Shown: positions 31,986-41,922 of the stretch, piece by piece
How positions within the stretch are numbered: the stretch's first letter is position 1
Layout: each line of letters opens with the position of its first letter
Notes under the pieces: model-generated
The model's input: only the letters and a program-made list of their open reading frames with translations
Database searches by the model: none
What the model was told of the DNA's origin: nothing
Position numbers and translations under genes: made by a program
Assembly (NCBI GenBank): GCA_964035015.1
Contig: OZ035997.1
Coordinates: 19,387,563-19,451,562, forward strand
Length of the DNA stretch: 64,000 nt
Origin: Corallium rubrum
Taxonomy: Eukaryota; Cnidaria; Anthozoa; Scleralcyonacea; Coralliidae
Reading direction: 5' to 3'

Positions 31986-32181
31986 TACGGTGTTACGCGG
32001 TAAGAATAGTTGGACACTGGTGACTAGCGATGAAGAAAACTCTCAAACAAATAGTATTTTGCTTTCGTTTATTACAGTTTTTGTGGTCACTCGGGACTCA
32101 CTCCGTGGTCTAATCATTTAAGGTTAACGGTAGGATTCTTGTTGTTTTCAAGTTTTCGCTTAAATTAACCTAAACAATATA

Positions 32182-32217
<36 letters not shown>
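31931..32217. repeat. Two (TA)n tracts
   Basis: TA tracts at about 31935-31982 and 32173-32217, separated by sequence without a recognisable gene. Confidence 0.85.
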
Positions 32218-32219
<2 letters not shown>

Positions 32220-32837
32220 CTTCACTTTTTCGTGCTTTCTCTTTGCTCGTCTAAAGCATAAATCACCTTAACTAAAGCTAATTTAAAACACTACTTTATA
32301 GGCTTTATGTGGACGTGATGTTTTTCATTGACATGGGCTTTGGCGATTTTTTGGATGTATTTCCAAATTTTCGACTGAAACGTTGTCTGTTTAATACTTC
32401 TTTCTAGAATCCGATTCTACCCAATTGTTTTTATCTCGGACTCTATGAAAAATGTAATTTTTGAGCTGTTGACTTTTAATTCTGCCTTTGCATAACATGT
32501 ATGCATAGGGAAGCCATTTAAAGCTTGTTAAAAGTAATCCCTTTTGAAACCTCCTAAAAACATATTTTGTACAACCAGAATTTTATAATGAAATCTAAGT
32601 TTTGCTTTGATATGTTAAATCAGTTTAGTCATCTTATCCATAAATTATAGAATTATCTTGAGGATTATCATTTGTTTTTTATATCTGTTTGTTTTTATAT
32701 TGGCTGTATATCAGGTGTGCTTATTTTAATCAGGTGGGTGGGTGTTTCAAAAAAGCATTTAACAATGAAGCAGGCGAGGGGTTGTTGCATTCATGTATTT
32801 CTAGTATATCCTTTAAGGAACTCTCTTATCAACTTAC
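32218..32837. other. Non-coding, old direct duplicate of 30.5-31.0 kb
   Basis: See 29472-31148. No coding signal. Confidence 0.45.
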
Positions 32838-33056
32838 CGTTCTTTGTTAATATTAAGTGGACAACGATGTCAATTGTTAGCTATTGACAACTTGAGTGTA
32901 AATGATGATCAGTGTATCTTTTATATCGGCAGCAACGTTAAACAGACCAGACCTGGTACACATGTTGCCCCATTGTATTTAACAGTTATACGCATGACAA
33001 AAAGCTTTGTATTGTTCAACATATCAAAGAATATTTGCAGCGGACAGAGAAGAAAC
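32838..33056 (+). pseudogene. DIRS/PAT-like tyrosine recombinase remnant, 5' part
   Basis: Encodes CQLLAIDNLSVNDDQCIFYI and KQTRPGTHVAPLY, then after a one-base shift KKLCIVQHIKEYLQRTEKKR. This is the region before the catalytic box of DIRS/PAT-type tyrosine recombinases (K.S.PG.H...PL, IxxYLxRT). It is cut by the 633-bp MITE at 33065 and resumes at 33698. Dead by frameshift. Confidence 0.7.
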
Positions 33057-33064
33057 GTCCACCA

Positions 33065-33697
33065 CAGAGTCGGACTGGCCCTATGTGCCATTGTGCCAAT
33101 GGCACATGCGCCCCCTCAGGATGCCGTTGCTGCGCCCCTTTTCCGTTGTATATATAATATTATATTTGATAAGCATGTAGTGCAATTCCTATTTAAAAAC
33201 CCGATTTTGGATTTATAGTCGTTTTACGTTTTAATCAGTATGGTCCAGCTAATAGTATATTATTTACGATTAAATAATATTTTAGTACGCTTCGCGCAGC
33301 TGACAGCCTAACAATGTGAGTTGATTTGTCCATTTATGACAACATGTCATGATGTATGCCTTGCATGCTATTCTGTATTCCTATATAAAATGAGTATATT
33401 TGAATATTTTGTTTGGTATTTTATATCCTTCAAAACTCTTTCAAACACCCTTCAAAATGCAGGAAATGCTATTTCAGAGACTCTAAAGTTCAGAATTTTC
33501 CGGGAGAGCATGCCCCCGGACCCCCTAGAAGTTGGTCGCACGGTCGCACCTTCGCCGCTCCTTGCCCCACATATAGTAAGTATTGAAATATAGTAAGTAT
33601 TGCCTGTTTTGCCCCCTGTTAAATATTCTGAAAGAAACCCTGACGGCGCCCCTCTTCCTAATGGCACCGCCCCTAATACGAAGCCAGTCCGACTCTG
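33065..33697. mobile_element. hAT-type MITE inserted in the recombinase remnant
   Basis: Inverted ends CAGAGTCGGACTGGC / GCCAGTCCGACTCTG. Flanks GTCCACCA (33057-33064) and GTCCAGCA (33698-33705) form an 8-bp duplication with one mismatch, and recombinase coding continues across the gap. The interior includes an inverted piece of the 19390-type repeat. Confidence 0.85.
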
Positions 33698-33705
33698 GTC
33701 CAGCA

Positions 33706-33992
33706 GCATGCAAACAGTTATACTTATCAGTCTTCTGAAGCCTCATAGGCTGGTGTCTACAGAAACAATTGCTCGTTGGTGCAAGCAATTTTTCAACAGT
33801 GCTGGAGTACATACTAAAAAATTTAAAGCACACAACACAAGAACAGCTTCGACATCTCACCTCACCTGGCCTCAAATAATGTTGAAGTTTCATCTATTTT
33901 AAAAGCTGTAGGCTGGTCTGATGAACGTACCTTATTATAAGCAACTTGAGGACCCGGCATTTAACTTTGGTTCAGCGTTGCTTGACTCTGTA
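33706..33992 (+). pseudogene. DIRS/PAT-like tyrosine recombinase remnant, 3' part
   Basis: LISLLKPHRLVSTETIARWC, then GVHTKKFKAHNTRTASTSHL with the conserved H-x-x-R, then SSILKAVGWSDERT and, after a frameshift, FNFGSALLDSV with a stop. This is the C-terminal catalytic box of a tyrosine recombinase of the type used by DIRS-like retroelements to integrate circular DNA. The nucleophile Tyr region (TLL/YKQ) is disrupted by the shift. Confidence 0.75.
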
Positions 33993-34198
33993 TAATACTT
34001 GCATTGTTTTATTGTACTGTGTTCTTATTAAATAGTGTATTTTATTGTTTTACTATTGTACGGTATCAGTTTTGCTCCCTGCTATAGTTGTGAAATCTCG
34101 TATCAACTCCGTACAACTCCGTAACGACCGTAGCACTGACCTATATATATAACTGGACTGCGGGTGCCCATTTTCACTTTCAAAATGGCGGCATTTAT

Positions 34199-34568
34199 CA
34201 GCCGATCCGAACGTTGTTACCTAATAAACTACTAGATATTATGTACACATAAAGAGGTTATTAATGAAACCCTTCCCCCCCCCGAAGCCCCTAACCCTAA
34301 TCTCAAAAATGTGAGTTTCCCGGGGATAACCCTAACCCTAACTTGGGAAGTGTCGGGGGGGGTGGGGTTACCCACCTCCTCCCCGACCAAGCCCCCTAAT
34401 AGTGTTTGTAATTTATGGTCAACAGTTCTTGACAAAGATTGTGGGATGCGCAGGGAATTTTAATCCGTTAATTGGCGCATCTTACAATTAAACAATTTCC
34501 AGTAACTTACTGGATACAATGTGTATATAATGTCTAGTAGTTTATTAGGTACAACGTGCGGATCGGGT
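34199..34568. mobile_element. hAT-type MITE with 8-bp duplication, hosting core copy B
   Basis: GCATTTAT flanks both sides (34191-34198 and 34569-34576). The arms are inverted: CCGATCCGAACGTTG at left, CAACGTGCGGATCGG at right, with TAATAAACTACTAGA / TCTAGTAGTTTATTA inside. The undisrupted arm at 37000-37030 (ATAAATGCCGCC) shows the pre-insertion sequence. Confidence 0.87.
34251..34481. repeat. Telomere-like core repeat, copy B
   Basis: AAAGAGGTTATTAATGAAAC, C-run, CCCTAACCCTAA, ATAACCCTAACCCTAAC, a G-rich block, and the terminal GGATGCGC...GGCGCATC hairpin. It sits in the loop between the MITE arms. Confidence 0.88.
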
Positions 34569-34576
34569 GCATTTAT

Positions 34577-35294
34577 GGGTCCTTCTGCTAATGGTAGCGA
34601 CCACTGACATGTACTTATCGTAGGAAAACAGAATATTTATGTAACAGTACACATATGCGAGGGCTTCCCCAGAGGTGAATAAAATCGTCTGGCGTTAGCT
34701 CGAACAAAATACTAAAGAGTAAAGACCAATAAATTCGGACAGGAAAGAGTTAATGCATGCAGGTTGGTTATTGTCAATTTCTCGTGGAACGACTCAAGAG
34801 GCCTGCTGGATTATTTGTCTGACCAAATAGGAATATCGCCTCTCATGTAAACAGCCAGCCCCGAAGAAGAACTCGGTGCGCCTTGCTTCTTTACGATTTT
34901 CTCGTGATCTTCAGTGGTTCTTTATAGAGCTGGCGACTTCATAAAACGAAATATTTGTAGATTTCCATGACCATGTGTACTGACAGTCTTGTTTATTTTA
35001 TTGCCAACTGTTCGTGCAGTACTGCCGGCCGGCACGTCTTTAATTCAGACTGCTAGAAAGCTACAACAGTAATTATCTAGGATTATTGCTGCCGAGCGAC
35101 AGCGAGGCAGCTCACTATTCTTGACGTTGCCTCATGCCCAGTCCTTTTTCCGATCTATGTATATAGCCGACCAAGATCTCGATTTGTTAAATTTTGCGTG
35201 CGTTTGTTTGTTTGTCGGCATTACGTCATCCATATATGAGCTGATGTGACTCAGTGCGCATGTTCCGCTACCGGTTCAGCTTCTTCTTCGACAG
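34577..35294. other. Intergenic between inverted arms
   Basis: Includes a partial GTCTGGCGTTAGC repeat unit (34680-34725). No gene recognised. Confidence 0.45.
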
Positions 35295-35302
35295 AAAATT
35301 CG

Positions 35303-35362
35303 TAGCCTGCGCCGCAGACGTCTAAACCCCTGGTTGGGTTTAGACGTCTGCGGCGCAGGCTA
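35303..35362. mobile_element. 60-bp perfect hairpin insertion with 8-bp target duplication
   Basis: A 27-bp perfect inverted repeat (TAGCCTGCGCCGCAGACGTC then TAAACCC) with a 6-base loop CTGGTT. AAAATTCG lies immediately on each side (35295-35302 and 35363-35370). TAGCCTGCG starts also occur at 51700-51712 (inverse) and 63892, so this may be the smallest member of a MITE family. Confidence 0.85.
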
Positions 35363-35385
35363 AAAATTCGCGATAGGAACAAATA

Positions 35386-35565
35386 CATCATGTCTTTACT
35401 TTCTCGTGGAAGTATTCATCAAGGTCATGAAGGTTTCAGTGGCCAGTCTCGAGGAAAGCCGTGCTCTTTCATGAGTTTATCAGCGCTGTCAACAGCACAA
35501 ACTATCGAGCGGAACTCGTCGACAACCATCTCATTCCTCGTGAGAGATGTCCCTGAACAACTTTA
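35386..35565 (+). pseudogene. Fragment resembling a viral/transposon-type cysteine peptidase domain (C76-like)
   Basis: The frame MSLLSRGSIHQGHEGFSGQS then RGKPCSFMSLSALSTAQT resembles the GSFHQGxxRFSxxSRGxQC start of the peptidase C76-like domains found in many animal transposon-associated and Helitron-type proteins. The Cys in GKPC would be the nucleophile. It is cut by the MITE at 35566. Recognition is tentative, and it could be part of a host multigene family. Confidence 0.4.
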
Positions 35566-36140
35566 GGGACCGTTCATTATTTATCGGGGGGGGGGGGGGG
35601 GGGATGGGTGAGAAAATGGGAGACCTGAAATTTTTGCTACTCCTTTTGGAAGGGCCCTGAAATAATTTATAAGTTCTTAAGGGGGGGCATGAAGTTTTTG
35701 TATTAACTGAACAAGGATAAGAGTCTTTGATGATCAACATTATTATACAAACAAACATTTCTTATTGGGAAAAATCATTCGAATTCAGAAAAGCCTTCAA
35801 TTGGAATTATTTCGTGGTGTTTTGTAAAATGTAAAGTAAAAGTAAAGCATATTAGGCTCAGGTATTTAGATCCTGGTTGTGTCTTACCATCCTTGGTGTA
35901 TTGTACGTGTTGGTGAATAGTAGTGGAGAATGGTTTATAATTTGAGGTTGAAGGTGTTAGGGATTAACAGGATTTGAAGGGTTGAGGGGGGGGGGGGGGG
36001 CACTGAAATTATGTCAAATAAAAAAAGGGGGGGCTACCAAATTTTTGAACTTTGCTTGGGGGGTACCTGAAAAAAAAAAGAAAGTTTGGCAATTTCTCAC
36101 CCATCCCCCCCCCCCCCTCCGATAAATAATGAACGGTCCC
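35566..36140. mobile_element. 575-bp MITE, GGGACCGTTCATTATTTATC ends, TTA duplication
   Basis: Inverted ends GGGACCGTTCATTATTTATC / GATAAATAATGAACGGTCCC with adjacent G-run and C-run. TTA on both sides (35563-35565, 36141-36143) indicates a PIF/Harbinger-type MITE. Its GGGACC end matches the first bases of the autonomous Harbinger at 25510. Confidence 0.87.
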
Positions 36141-36143
36141 TTA

Positions 36144-36590
36144 TTAATACCAACTGTTGTTTGTTGCCGTTGGTTAGAAGACAAGTCAAAGAACTTCAGC
36201 CTCCTTCACAGGAACTCTGTGGGCTCTTATGGGGAAGAGGTCAGAAAAACTTGGGTGGAGTGGGCAATCTTGGGTGGAGTCATTGGATGGAGTGGGCAAT
36301 CTTGGGTGGAATGGGCAAGGGGGGTGTCACATTGGCCACAGACTACATAGAGTTGCTTGTGGAGTAGGCTAAATGTTTTCGTCCCGTTTGAGGCAGCACT
36401 TGCGATAGTAATTTCTAGTTATTATTAAATAGTTCAGAACTACAATAATACTCTTATCATTAAAACATCCCGGGCCGCTCAGCAACAAACGTAAGTATTA
36501 AGTATACATGAAAAACCACCGAAATATTTTGTTTACACAAATTCGAGACCAGGACGATATTATGCTGACTTGGCAAAAATTCGACAAAGT
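36144..36590. other. Continuation after the MITE, with a short tandem repeat
   Basis: GGTGGAGTGGGCAATCTTGG repeats two to three times at 36250-36320. Open frames here give no recognisable protein, though they could continue the C76-like fragment. Confidence 0.4.
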
Positions 36591-36965
36591 TTGCCTAGTC
36601 CGTCTACTCCAAACGTTTTCCCAAGAAATAATCCACTGTAGAAGTTATAAAAGATATTGGCAGAAAGATAATTCACCTTGCTACAACATACGTACAGTTT
36701 ATCCAACCAAATAGCTTAGTTTCCCTAAAAAAAGCGAAATACCGAACATGTCCAAATCATAATAGCGGCCGCTATTTTGAATATTTTTTCCGTATGTATT
36801 ATGTCTTCTCCGAATGTTTTCTCGAGAAATAAACCACTGTAGAAGCTATCAAACATACTGGAAGAAAGATAATTCATCTGGCTACAACATACGTACAGTT
36901 TATCCGACCAAATAGCTTAGTTTTCTTAAAAAAGGCGAAATACCGAACATGTCCAACACGAACTA
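36591..36965. repeat. Tandem duplication of a block of about 155 bp
   Basis: CCACTGTAGAAGTTAT...AACATACGTACAGTTTATCC...CGAAATACCGAACATGTCC occurs at about 36600-36755 and again at about 36805-36957. A NotI-like GCGGCCGC lies between. Confidence 0.85.
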
Positions 36966-37134
36966 GAGATCTTAGGTATCGGTCAGAGACCTTCACCATT
37001 AGCAAAAGGACCCATAAATGCCGCCATTTTGAAAGTGAAAATGGGGACACTTTTCCTAACTCAAAGGTAATAGGAGCACGCAGTCCAGTTATATATATAG
37101 GTCAGTGGACCGTAGGCTGATGACGTAGTAGAAT

Positions 37135-37445
37135 TAGAAAAAATTTCAACGAGATTTACCTTGTATTAAGTTGATGTTGGATTTGGATTCTACAGGTCAT
37201 CAGCCGAGGGAGTGAAGGAGTTGTACACCCTCCCCTTGCCTTAGTATGTACACTTTTCATGGTTGCCCCACCCGCAACTCCATCACTCCACGCATGGAAG
37301 CCGAAAACTGCCTAGCTTCGATGAGTAGTCGGCACTATCTCGTATCAACTCCGTACAACTCCTTCACTCCCTCGACTGATGACTTGTAGAATCCAAATCC
37401 AACTTCAACTTACAAGGTAAGTCTCGTTGAATTTTCTAAATTCAT
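37135..37445. repeat. Palindromic element
   Basis: TTCAACGAGATTTACCTTGT, GGATTTGGATTCTACAGGTC and GGAGTGAAGGAGTTGTAC at left are mirrored by GTACAACTCCTTCACTCC, GAATCCAAATCC and ACAAGGTAAGTCTCGTTGAA at right. A related piece is near 34095-34125. Confidence 0.8.
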
Positions 37446-37974
37446 GGGTAGTTGATCAGTAATGTTGCTGAAGACAGAATAGACAAATTTATTACAGACG
37501 CGAAAAAATGCCGTGTTGCGGTGTTGACATCAGTACCTAAGTTTGACTCGAGGGCTAGAGACACAAGAAAGGGCCACAGTATATCAAAGAACACATACGT
37601 TAGCAGCGGCTTTCTCCTTGTTTGAGTAACTTTCCCTTTTGCAAGTGACTGAGTTATAGTTGACCAGTAATGCGGCTGACAATTGTCTTCATATACAAAG
37701 GCTTACAATGTTTACAACTGCATGCACACGCCGGCCATCGCTATAGACCAGTACGTAAAGGTCCGTAAAAGATGACGAGCTAATTCAAAACAGGTTGGCC
37801 CTGACCTTGCTGCTTTATAGTCCGACGACTACAAAATGCAAGTATAATAATAAGCACCAAATAGAGCAAATACCGGTAAGGTATCAATATGTTGAACTGT
37901 TCAGTACATGTCTAGATTAATTAACTGACTTATTACACGATTGACAAGGTTTTTACACAAAGACCTTTTTTACA
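37446..37974. other. Intergenic, no gene seen
   Basis: No exon or repeat boundary recognised. Confidence 0.5.
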
Positions 37975-38190
37975 TGAGGCGGGCTAGCCCGGCTAACCAG
38001 GCTGACGCGTGTCACGAAATTCTTTCCTCGGCCACAAAAAGAGATTGTAATCAACGTTATGATTCGTTTACATCTAAACTAAACCAATCTTCGTACATTT
38101 AGTTTATACGAGTTTCAAAACCACAGTGAGATCCTAATCAATCGCGTGAGCCCAGTTAACTGGGCTAGCCCGGCTCATGTAAACAGCCCC
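37975..38190. mobile_element. MITE with ACATGAGGCGGGCTAGCCC ends
   Basis: ACATGAGGCGGGCTAGCCCG at left and CGGGCTAGCCCGGC...CATGT-type inverse at right (GGGCTAGCCCGGCTCATGT). About 215 bp, no ORF. Confidence 0.7.
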
Positions 38191-38192
38191 TT

Positions 38193-38360
38193 AAAGGCTA
38201 GTTTCCACTCAGGATAATTTTCCTCAGGACCGGAACGGACAGGGAAGTTTTCTTTGTCTTGTGAGCTCTCGGTCGGAACTAATGACTTTAACACAAAGGA
38301 AACTTTCCTGTCCGTTCCTATTCTGCGGAAAATTTTCCTTAGTGGAAACTAGCCTTTAGG
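38193..38360. mobile_element. MITE with AAAGGCTAGTTTCCACT ends
   Basis: AAAGGCTAGTTTCCACTCAG and AGTGGAAACTAGCCTTT are inverted. The interior is also palindromic: GGACCGGAACGGACAGGAA-type with TTTCCTGTCCGTTCC. Confidence 0.82.
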
Positions 38361-38896
38361 CGGATTTCCATTCAGTGCTTTTGCCGCGCATCGACGATTT
38401 GCGATCGCTTTCTTTTGTCTTTAAATATGGGCTCTGGACCGGCTCCGTTCCACAAAAAGACGCTCGCTTGACCAAAAAGTTGCCAGTAGTTTTGCGTAGT
38501 TTTTATTTGATTTGGAGTCAATTGTAAGGTGTTTGGGTAATGAATAGTTACGATAGCGAACAAGTAATGGTTCGATAATTGAAAGACGAAAAAAATCCCA
38601 GAGGCATGAATTCTTTCACGTGAATGAAATTAGTATTCATGTTTAGATCTGACTTTGAATTTGATCGGGGCGTGTTGTGCTCGAAAGTTTTCTTGTGGCG
38701 TACAGCAGCGATGAAGGTTTAAGCGGGTTAACCCAGAAATGGCCAGAATACCTTTCTTGAACGAATTTCGATGACAGATTTCGAATTGTTTACTGACATA
38801 TTATTGCACACCAAAGAAAGGTGGGATTTGAATTTGTTGGGAGACCAGTCACCTTGGTAAAAGCTTTCCCTACGAAGCGGTCAAAAACATCGGAAT

Positions 38897-39595
38897 TTGA
38901 AGTTTAGCCAACTTGCTCTGGAGCCAGCTTCGGAAAAGGAACCAGTAAAGCTCGTATACATGTCGTTCGGGGAAAAGAACAACTTAGGAGGACTTAAACA
39001 TCGCACATTTAGACGCAAGCGAGTGGAACATTACAATGAAGCTTGTCTAGAACGCTGCGTGGTCCAGTTATACAAGAAGAGAAGAAGTACAAGGGAAAGT
39101 GCCCGCGCGAATGATGTCTTTCACCACGTTGGAAGTACGAGTTTTCAGATGAAGGTAAGATATAAAATTACATTCTGCTCTAAAACTTTTTAGTAACTTT
39201 AAGACTTGTATATTTCGTTTGATCGAATCAGCTTGCTGAATATAAACAGCTTGATTAATCATGAAAAGATGATGAGAAATGCCAGTTTTCACACTTTGCC
39301 CCTGACTAAATTCCGCATTATTTTTAGTTTGGTTCACTGCAACTGACCTGTTGGCAAAAGCACTTTAGGAGACACCATAAAGAAACTTTGCAAGGCGGCT
39401 GGTATTGAAGGTCAATATACCAATCACAGCTTGAGAGCTACAACCGCAACGCGTGGTTTAGTGAAGGGGGGGGGGGATCCCTGAAAATTTTGTGATGGAA
39501 AGAACGGGTCATCGAGACGTGAGGTCTCTACAGAAATACCAACGGCCGGACGTATCCAACCAAGGTTGAATATTGTAAAGTGTTTGATTGTAACA
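38897..39595 (+). pseudogene. Crypton-like tyrosine recombinase remnant
   Basis: First block GGLKHRTFRRKRVEHYNEAC and RCVVQLYKK. After a possible intron (donor at about 39154, acceptor TTTTTAG at about 39328) comes WFTATDLLAKAL, then in a shifted frame GDTIKKLCKAAGIEGQYTNH, SLRATTATRGLV and ERTGHRDVRSLQKYQRPD. The C-terminal box keeps H-x-x-R, the second His and the nucleophile Tyr of Crypton-type recombinases. A G9 run and frameshifts break the protein. Confidence 0.75.
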
Positions 39596-40194
39596 CGTCA
39601 CTGCATGATAGGATACTAACGAAGCAGATCTAGAGAAAGAGGCTAAGGAGCAGAGTATAAAAAGGCTATGAGAACAGAGAGGTGAAGAAAGTGTGCTGTG
39701 ATGAAGTAAAAAGGGGAAAAAAGAACAGAGTTTCTTTTCACAATTGCACGTTTATGATACGAGAAAACTTTAATGTTGAATAGACCGTTGTGGCTAATAT
39801 GCATGCACTGAATGTACGATCTTGAGTTTAATTAAGTAATGATGAGTTGAAAGTAATGCTTATAGTCATGCAAAAGCTGGAGGAAGGATTTGATATTTAG
39901 GAGGAAAGGGTAGGACGATGAATTGAATTGAACTGCAGGTTACGTTTTCAAGGGCTATATGAGAAACGTTCCGGGGCAATATCTGTATATTGCCCTGCAA
40001 TATCTGTATATTGCCCTGGAATGTTTCTCATACAGCGTTTGAATACGTATTGTGGAATTCAATTCAGTCATCAGCCCAACTCATCCCTGCTGAATATCAA
40101 ATTCCCTCCCCAAGCTTTCAGAGAGTGAAGTAATTATGCGAAATAAAGGGTTATGAATAACAAAGAAAACCGCGTCAGTTGTGTAATAAGTATA
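39596..40194. other. Intergenic with a small palindrome
   Basis: 39955-40032: GAGAAACGTTCCGGGGCAAT mirrored by ATTGCCCTGGAATGTTTCTC, enclosing two direct copies of CAATATCTGTATATTGCCCT. Confidence 0.7.
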
Positions 40195-40355
40195 GATCGT
40201 TTTCATCTGACGTCACGGCGGCCATATTGGTGTACCAAAACAATGAAATGGCGGTTATATTGGTGTACGGCATGGGAATTAGCTCTTTCTTATTCAAATA
40301 TTTCGTATTGTTTCACCACCCCAATGGGCCACCGATCACGTGAGTGAAAACGATC
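40195..40355. mobile_element. YY1-motif MITE, copy 2
   Basis: 161 bp, ends GATCGTTTTC / GAAAACGATC, with TCACGGCGGCCATATTGGTG and AATGAAATGGCGGTTATATT inside. Nearly identical to copy 3 (63005-63165). Confidence 0.88.
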
Positions 40356-40367
40356 CATAGGATAAAG

Positions 40368-40470
40368 CCCGAGAACGAGGGATTTATGCTATATAAAGAC
40401 CCGAGGACGCGAAGCGTCCGAGGGCTTTATATAGCATAAATCCCGACGTTCGAGGGTTTTATCCGACTTA
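40368..40470. repeat. Palindrome (GGGCTTTATATAGCATAAAT type)
   Basis: GAACGAGGGATTTATGCTAT and its inverse ATAGCATAAATCCCGACGTT around a centre of CGAAGCGTCC. Related fragments are at 11350 and 44590. Confidence 0.8.
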
Positions 40471-40794
40471 AATGATTATTGAGGAGGTTTTCCAACAAAG
40501 TTTTGTCTATTTTTTCTACCTTGGACAAAGATTTTCCTAGTTTTTTTCTTCATTTATTTTCTAATTAGTATTCATAGGGTTGTATGCTATATACAACCCT
40601 CGCAAGAACAAAGAAAACCGACTCAATAATTATTTAAATATATATAATTACTGATCCTTATCAAATTCCATTGTTCTCTGTCTGCATTATATCAACGATT
40701 TTAGCCGGATGGGGGTTATTATTCAAACCCTCTGAGGAAAACGGGGACGGTCCTTTTTGTTAGCAGGGAAATTATCAGGGGTAATTCTAAACGC

Positions 40795-40945
40795 ACTAAA
40801 CTAGCACACTACAATGTTAAAAATAATGCAGCTAGCACACTGCAATATTAAAAATATTGCAGCTAGTATGCACTGCAATATTAAAAATAATGCAGCTAGC
40901 ATGCATGCACTGCAATATTAAAAATATTGCAGCTAGCACTCTGAC
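40795..40945. repeat. Tandem array of self-complementary units
   Basis: Four copies of about 38-41 bp, each with TGCAATATTAAAAATATTGC (a hairpin) and GCAGCTAGCA, separated by GCATGC-type spacers. Confidence 0.88.
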
Positions 40946-41751
40946 TATGAATATTCAAGAAGGGTAAAGTCATTTTTTCTCATGCACAATTATGCGACAA
41001 TTGATTGAAATGCTTGATTTCACCAATACAAAGCATGATAGCTAAATTAAGTAATTGCACCAAAAATAAACAACAAAACAAGGCAATTTCACACAATTTA
41101 ATCAACACAACGTATTTCACACTATATATATAATCAGTCAATAGCATCACAATCACAAACTCTAAAGTCATCATTTATATGAAACAACGATCTTCGTGCA
41201 ATCTGTATTAATTACAATTGACTGATTAGAACCTTGTCCTTGGACAGATTGTTCTTCGTTAGCATTTTCCTTAAAATACTCTCCCTTTTTACCTTCCATG
41301 TCCATTTCGACCTTAGGTAAACCTCCCTGCAATATTTTACTCGCTTTTCTTTTAAGCGAGGACGAAGTACATTTATATGTCTTAACCCCATCAGATGACC
41401 GGTGACCAGTGGTCTCCTACAATCTTGTAGCACAACTACGCCACAGGGAGTGGTTTGTATAATGCTCTTCGAACCTTGCCTTTTTCATAATATTCTTCAC
41501 CACATTTCCTAACGTTTCCCTCCCCGCACCCTTCTATATTACCAAATCTGACCATTTGGCTTTGGCAAAGCTCGCAAATAAAACGCGTTATCGCTGGTTT
41601 CCTTTGGAACGTGAGACAAATCTAATCCTTGCCCTGCCCTATCTTTCAACAGAAAATTTAAGGCCGAATTTAAATTTCTAATACACGTCTTATCGATTAA
41701 AGTGACATTCCGCTTACAGTCCTTACATTCCACACGTAAATAACTTTGAAT

Positions 41752-41922
41752 CGAAATATAGTAAGGTTAGATATACTGCCGAAACAGAGAACGTAGGAGT
41801 CTTTCTTTCTGACGAAGGGCCTTCGCTCGAAACGTTAGACTCCTACGTTCTCTGTTTCGGCAGTATATCTAACCTTACTATATTTCGATTGTTGTTTCTA
41901 CGCAGCACGCTACTTTTATTAT
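41752..41922. mobile_element. 171-bp Penelope-derived insertion with 13-bp target duplication
   Basis: AATAACTTTGAAT flanks both sides (41739-41751, 41923-41935). The insert is a palindrome of about 50-bp arms (ATAGTAAGGTTAGATATACT, GCCGAAACAGAGAACGTAGG) around a hammerhead ribozyme, followed by GTTGTTTCTACGCAGCACGC. Recombinase coding is continuous on both sides of the insert. Confidence 0.87.
41799..41841 (+). ncRNA. Hammerhead ribozyme in the mini-Penelope insertion
   Basis: AGTCT, CTGACGA, GGGCCTTCGCTC, GAAACGTT, AGACT. Core and stem II are intact, stem I is AGTCT/AGACT with a bulge, and the cleavage triplet reads GTT instead of GTC. Confidence 0.65.

Larger units (their letters stand above)
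34130..37110. repeat. Long-range inverted repeat enclosing 34.6-37.0 kb
   Basis: Left arm (TATATATAACTGGACTGCG, TTTTCACTTTCAAAATGGCG, then GGGTCCTTCTGCTAATGG at 34577) is mirrored at about 37000-37105 (CCATTAGCAAAAGGACCC, CCGCCATTTTGAAAGTGAAA, CAGTCCAGTTATATATATAG). The left arm is split by the 34199-34568 MITE. Confidence 0.8.
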
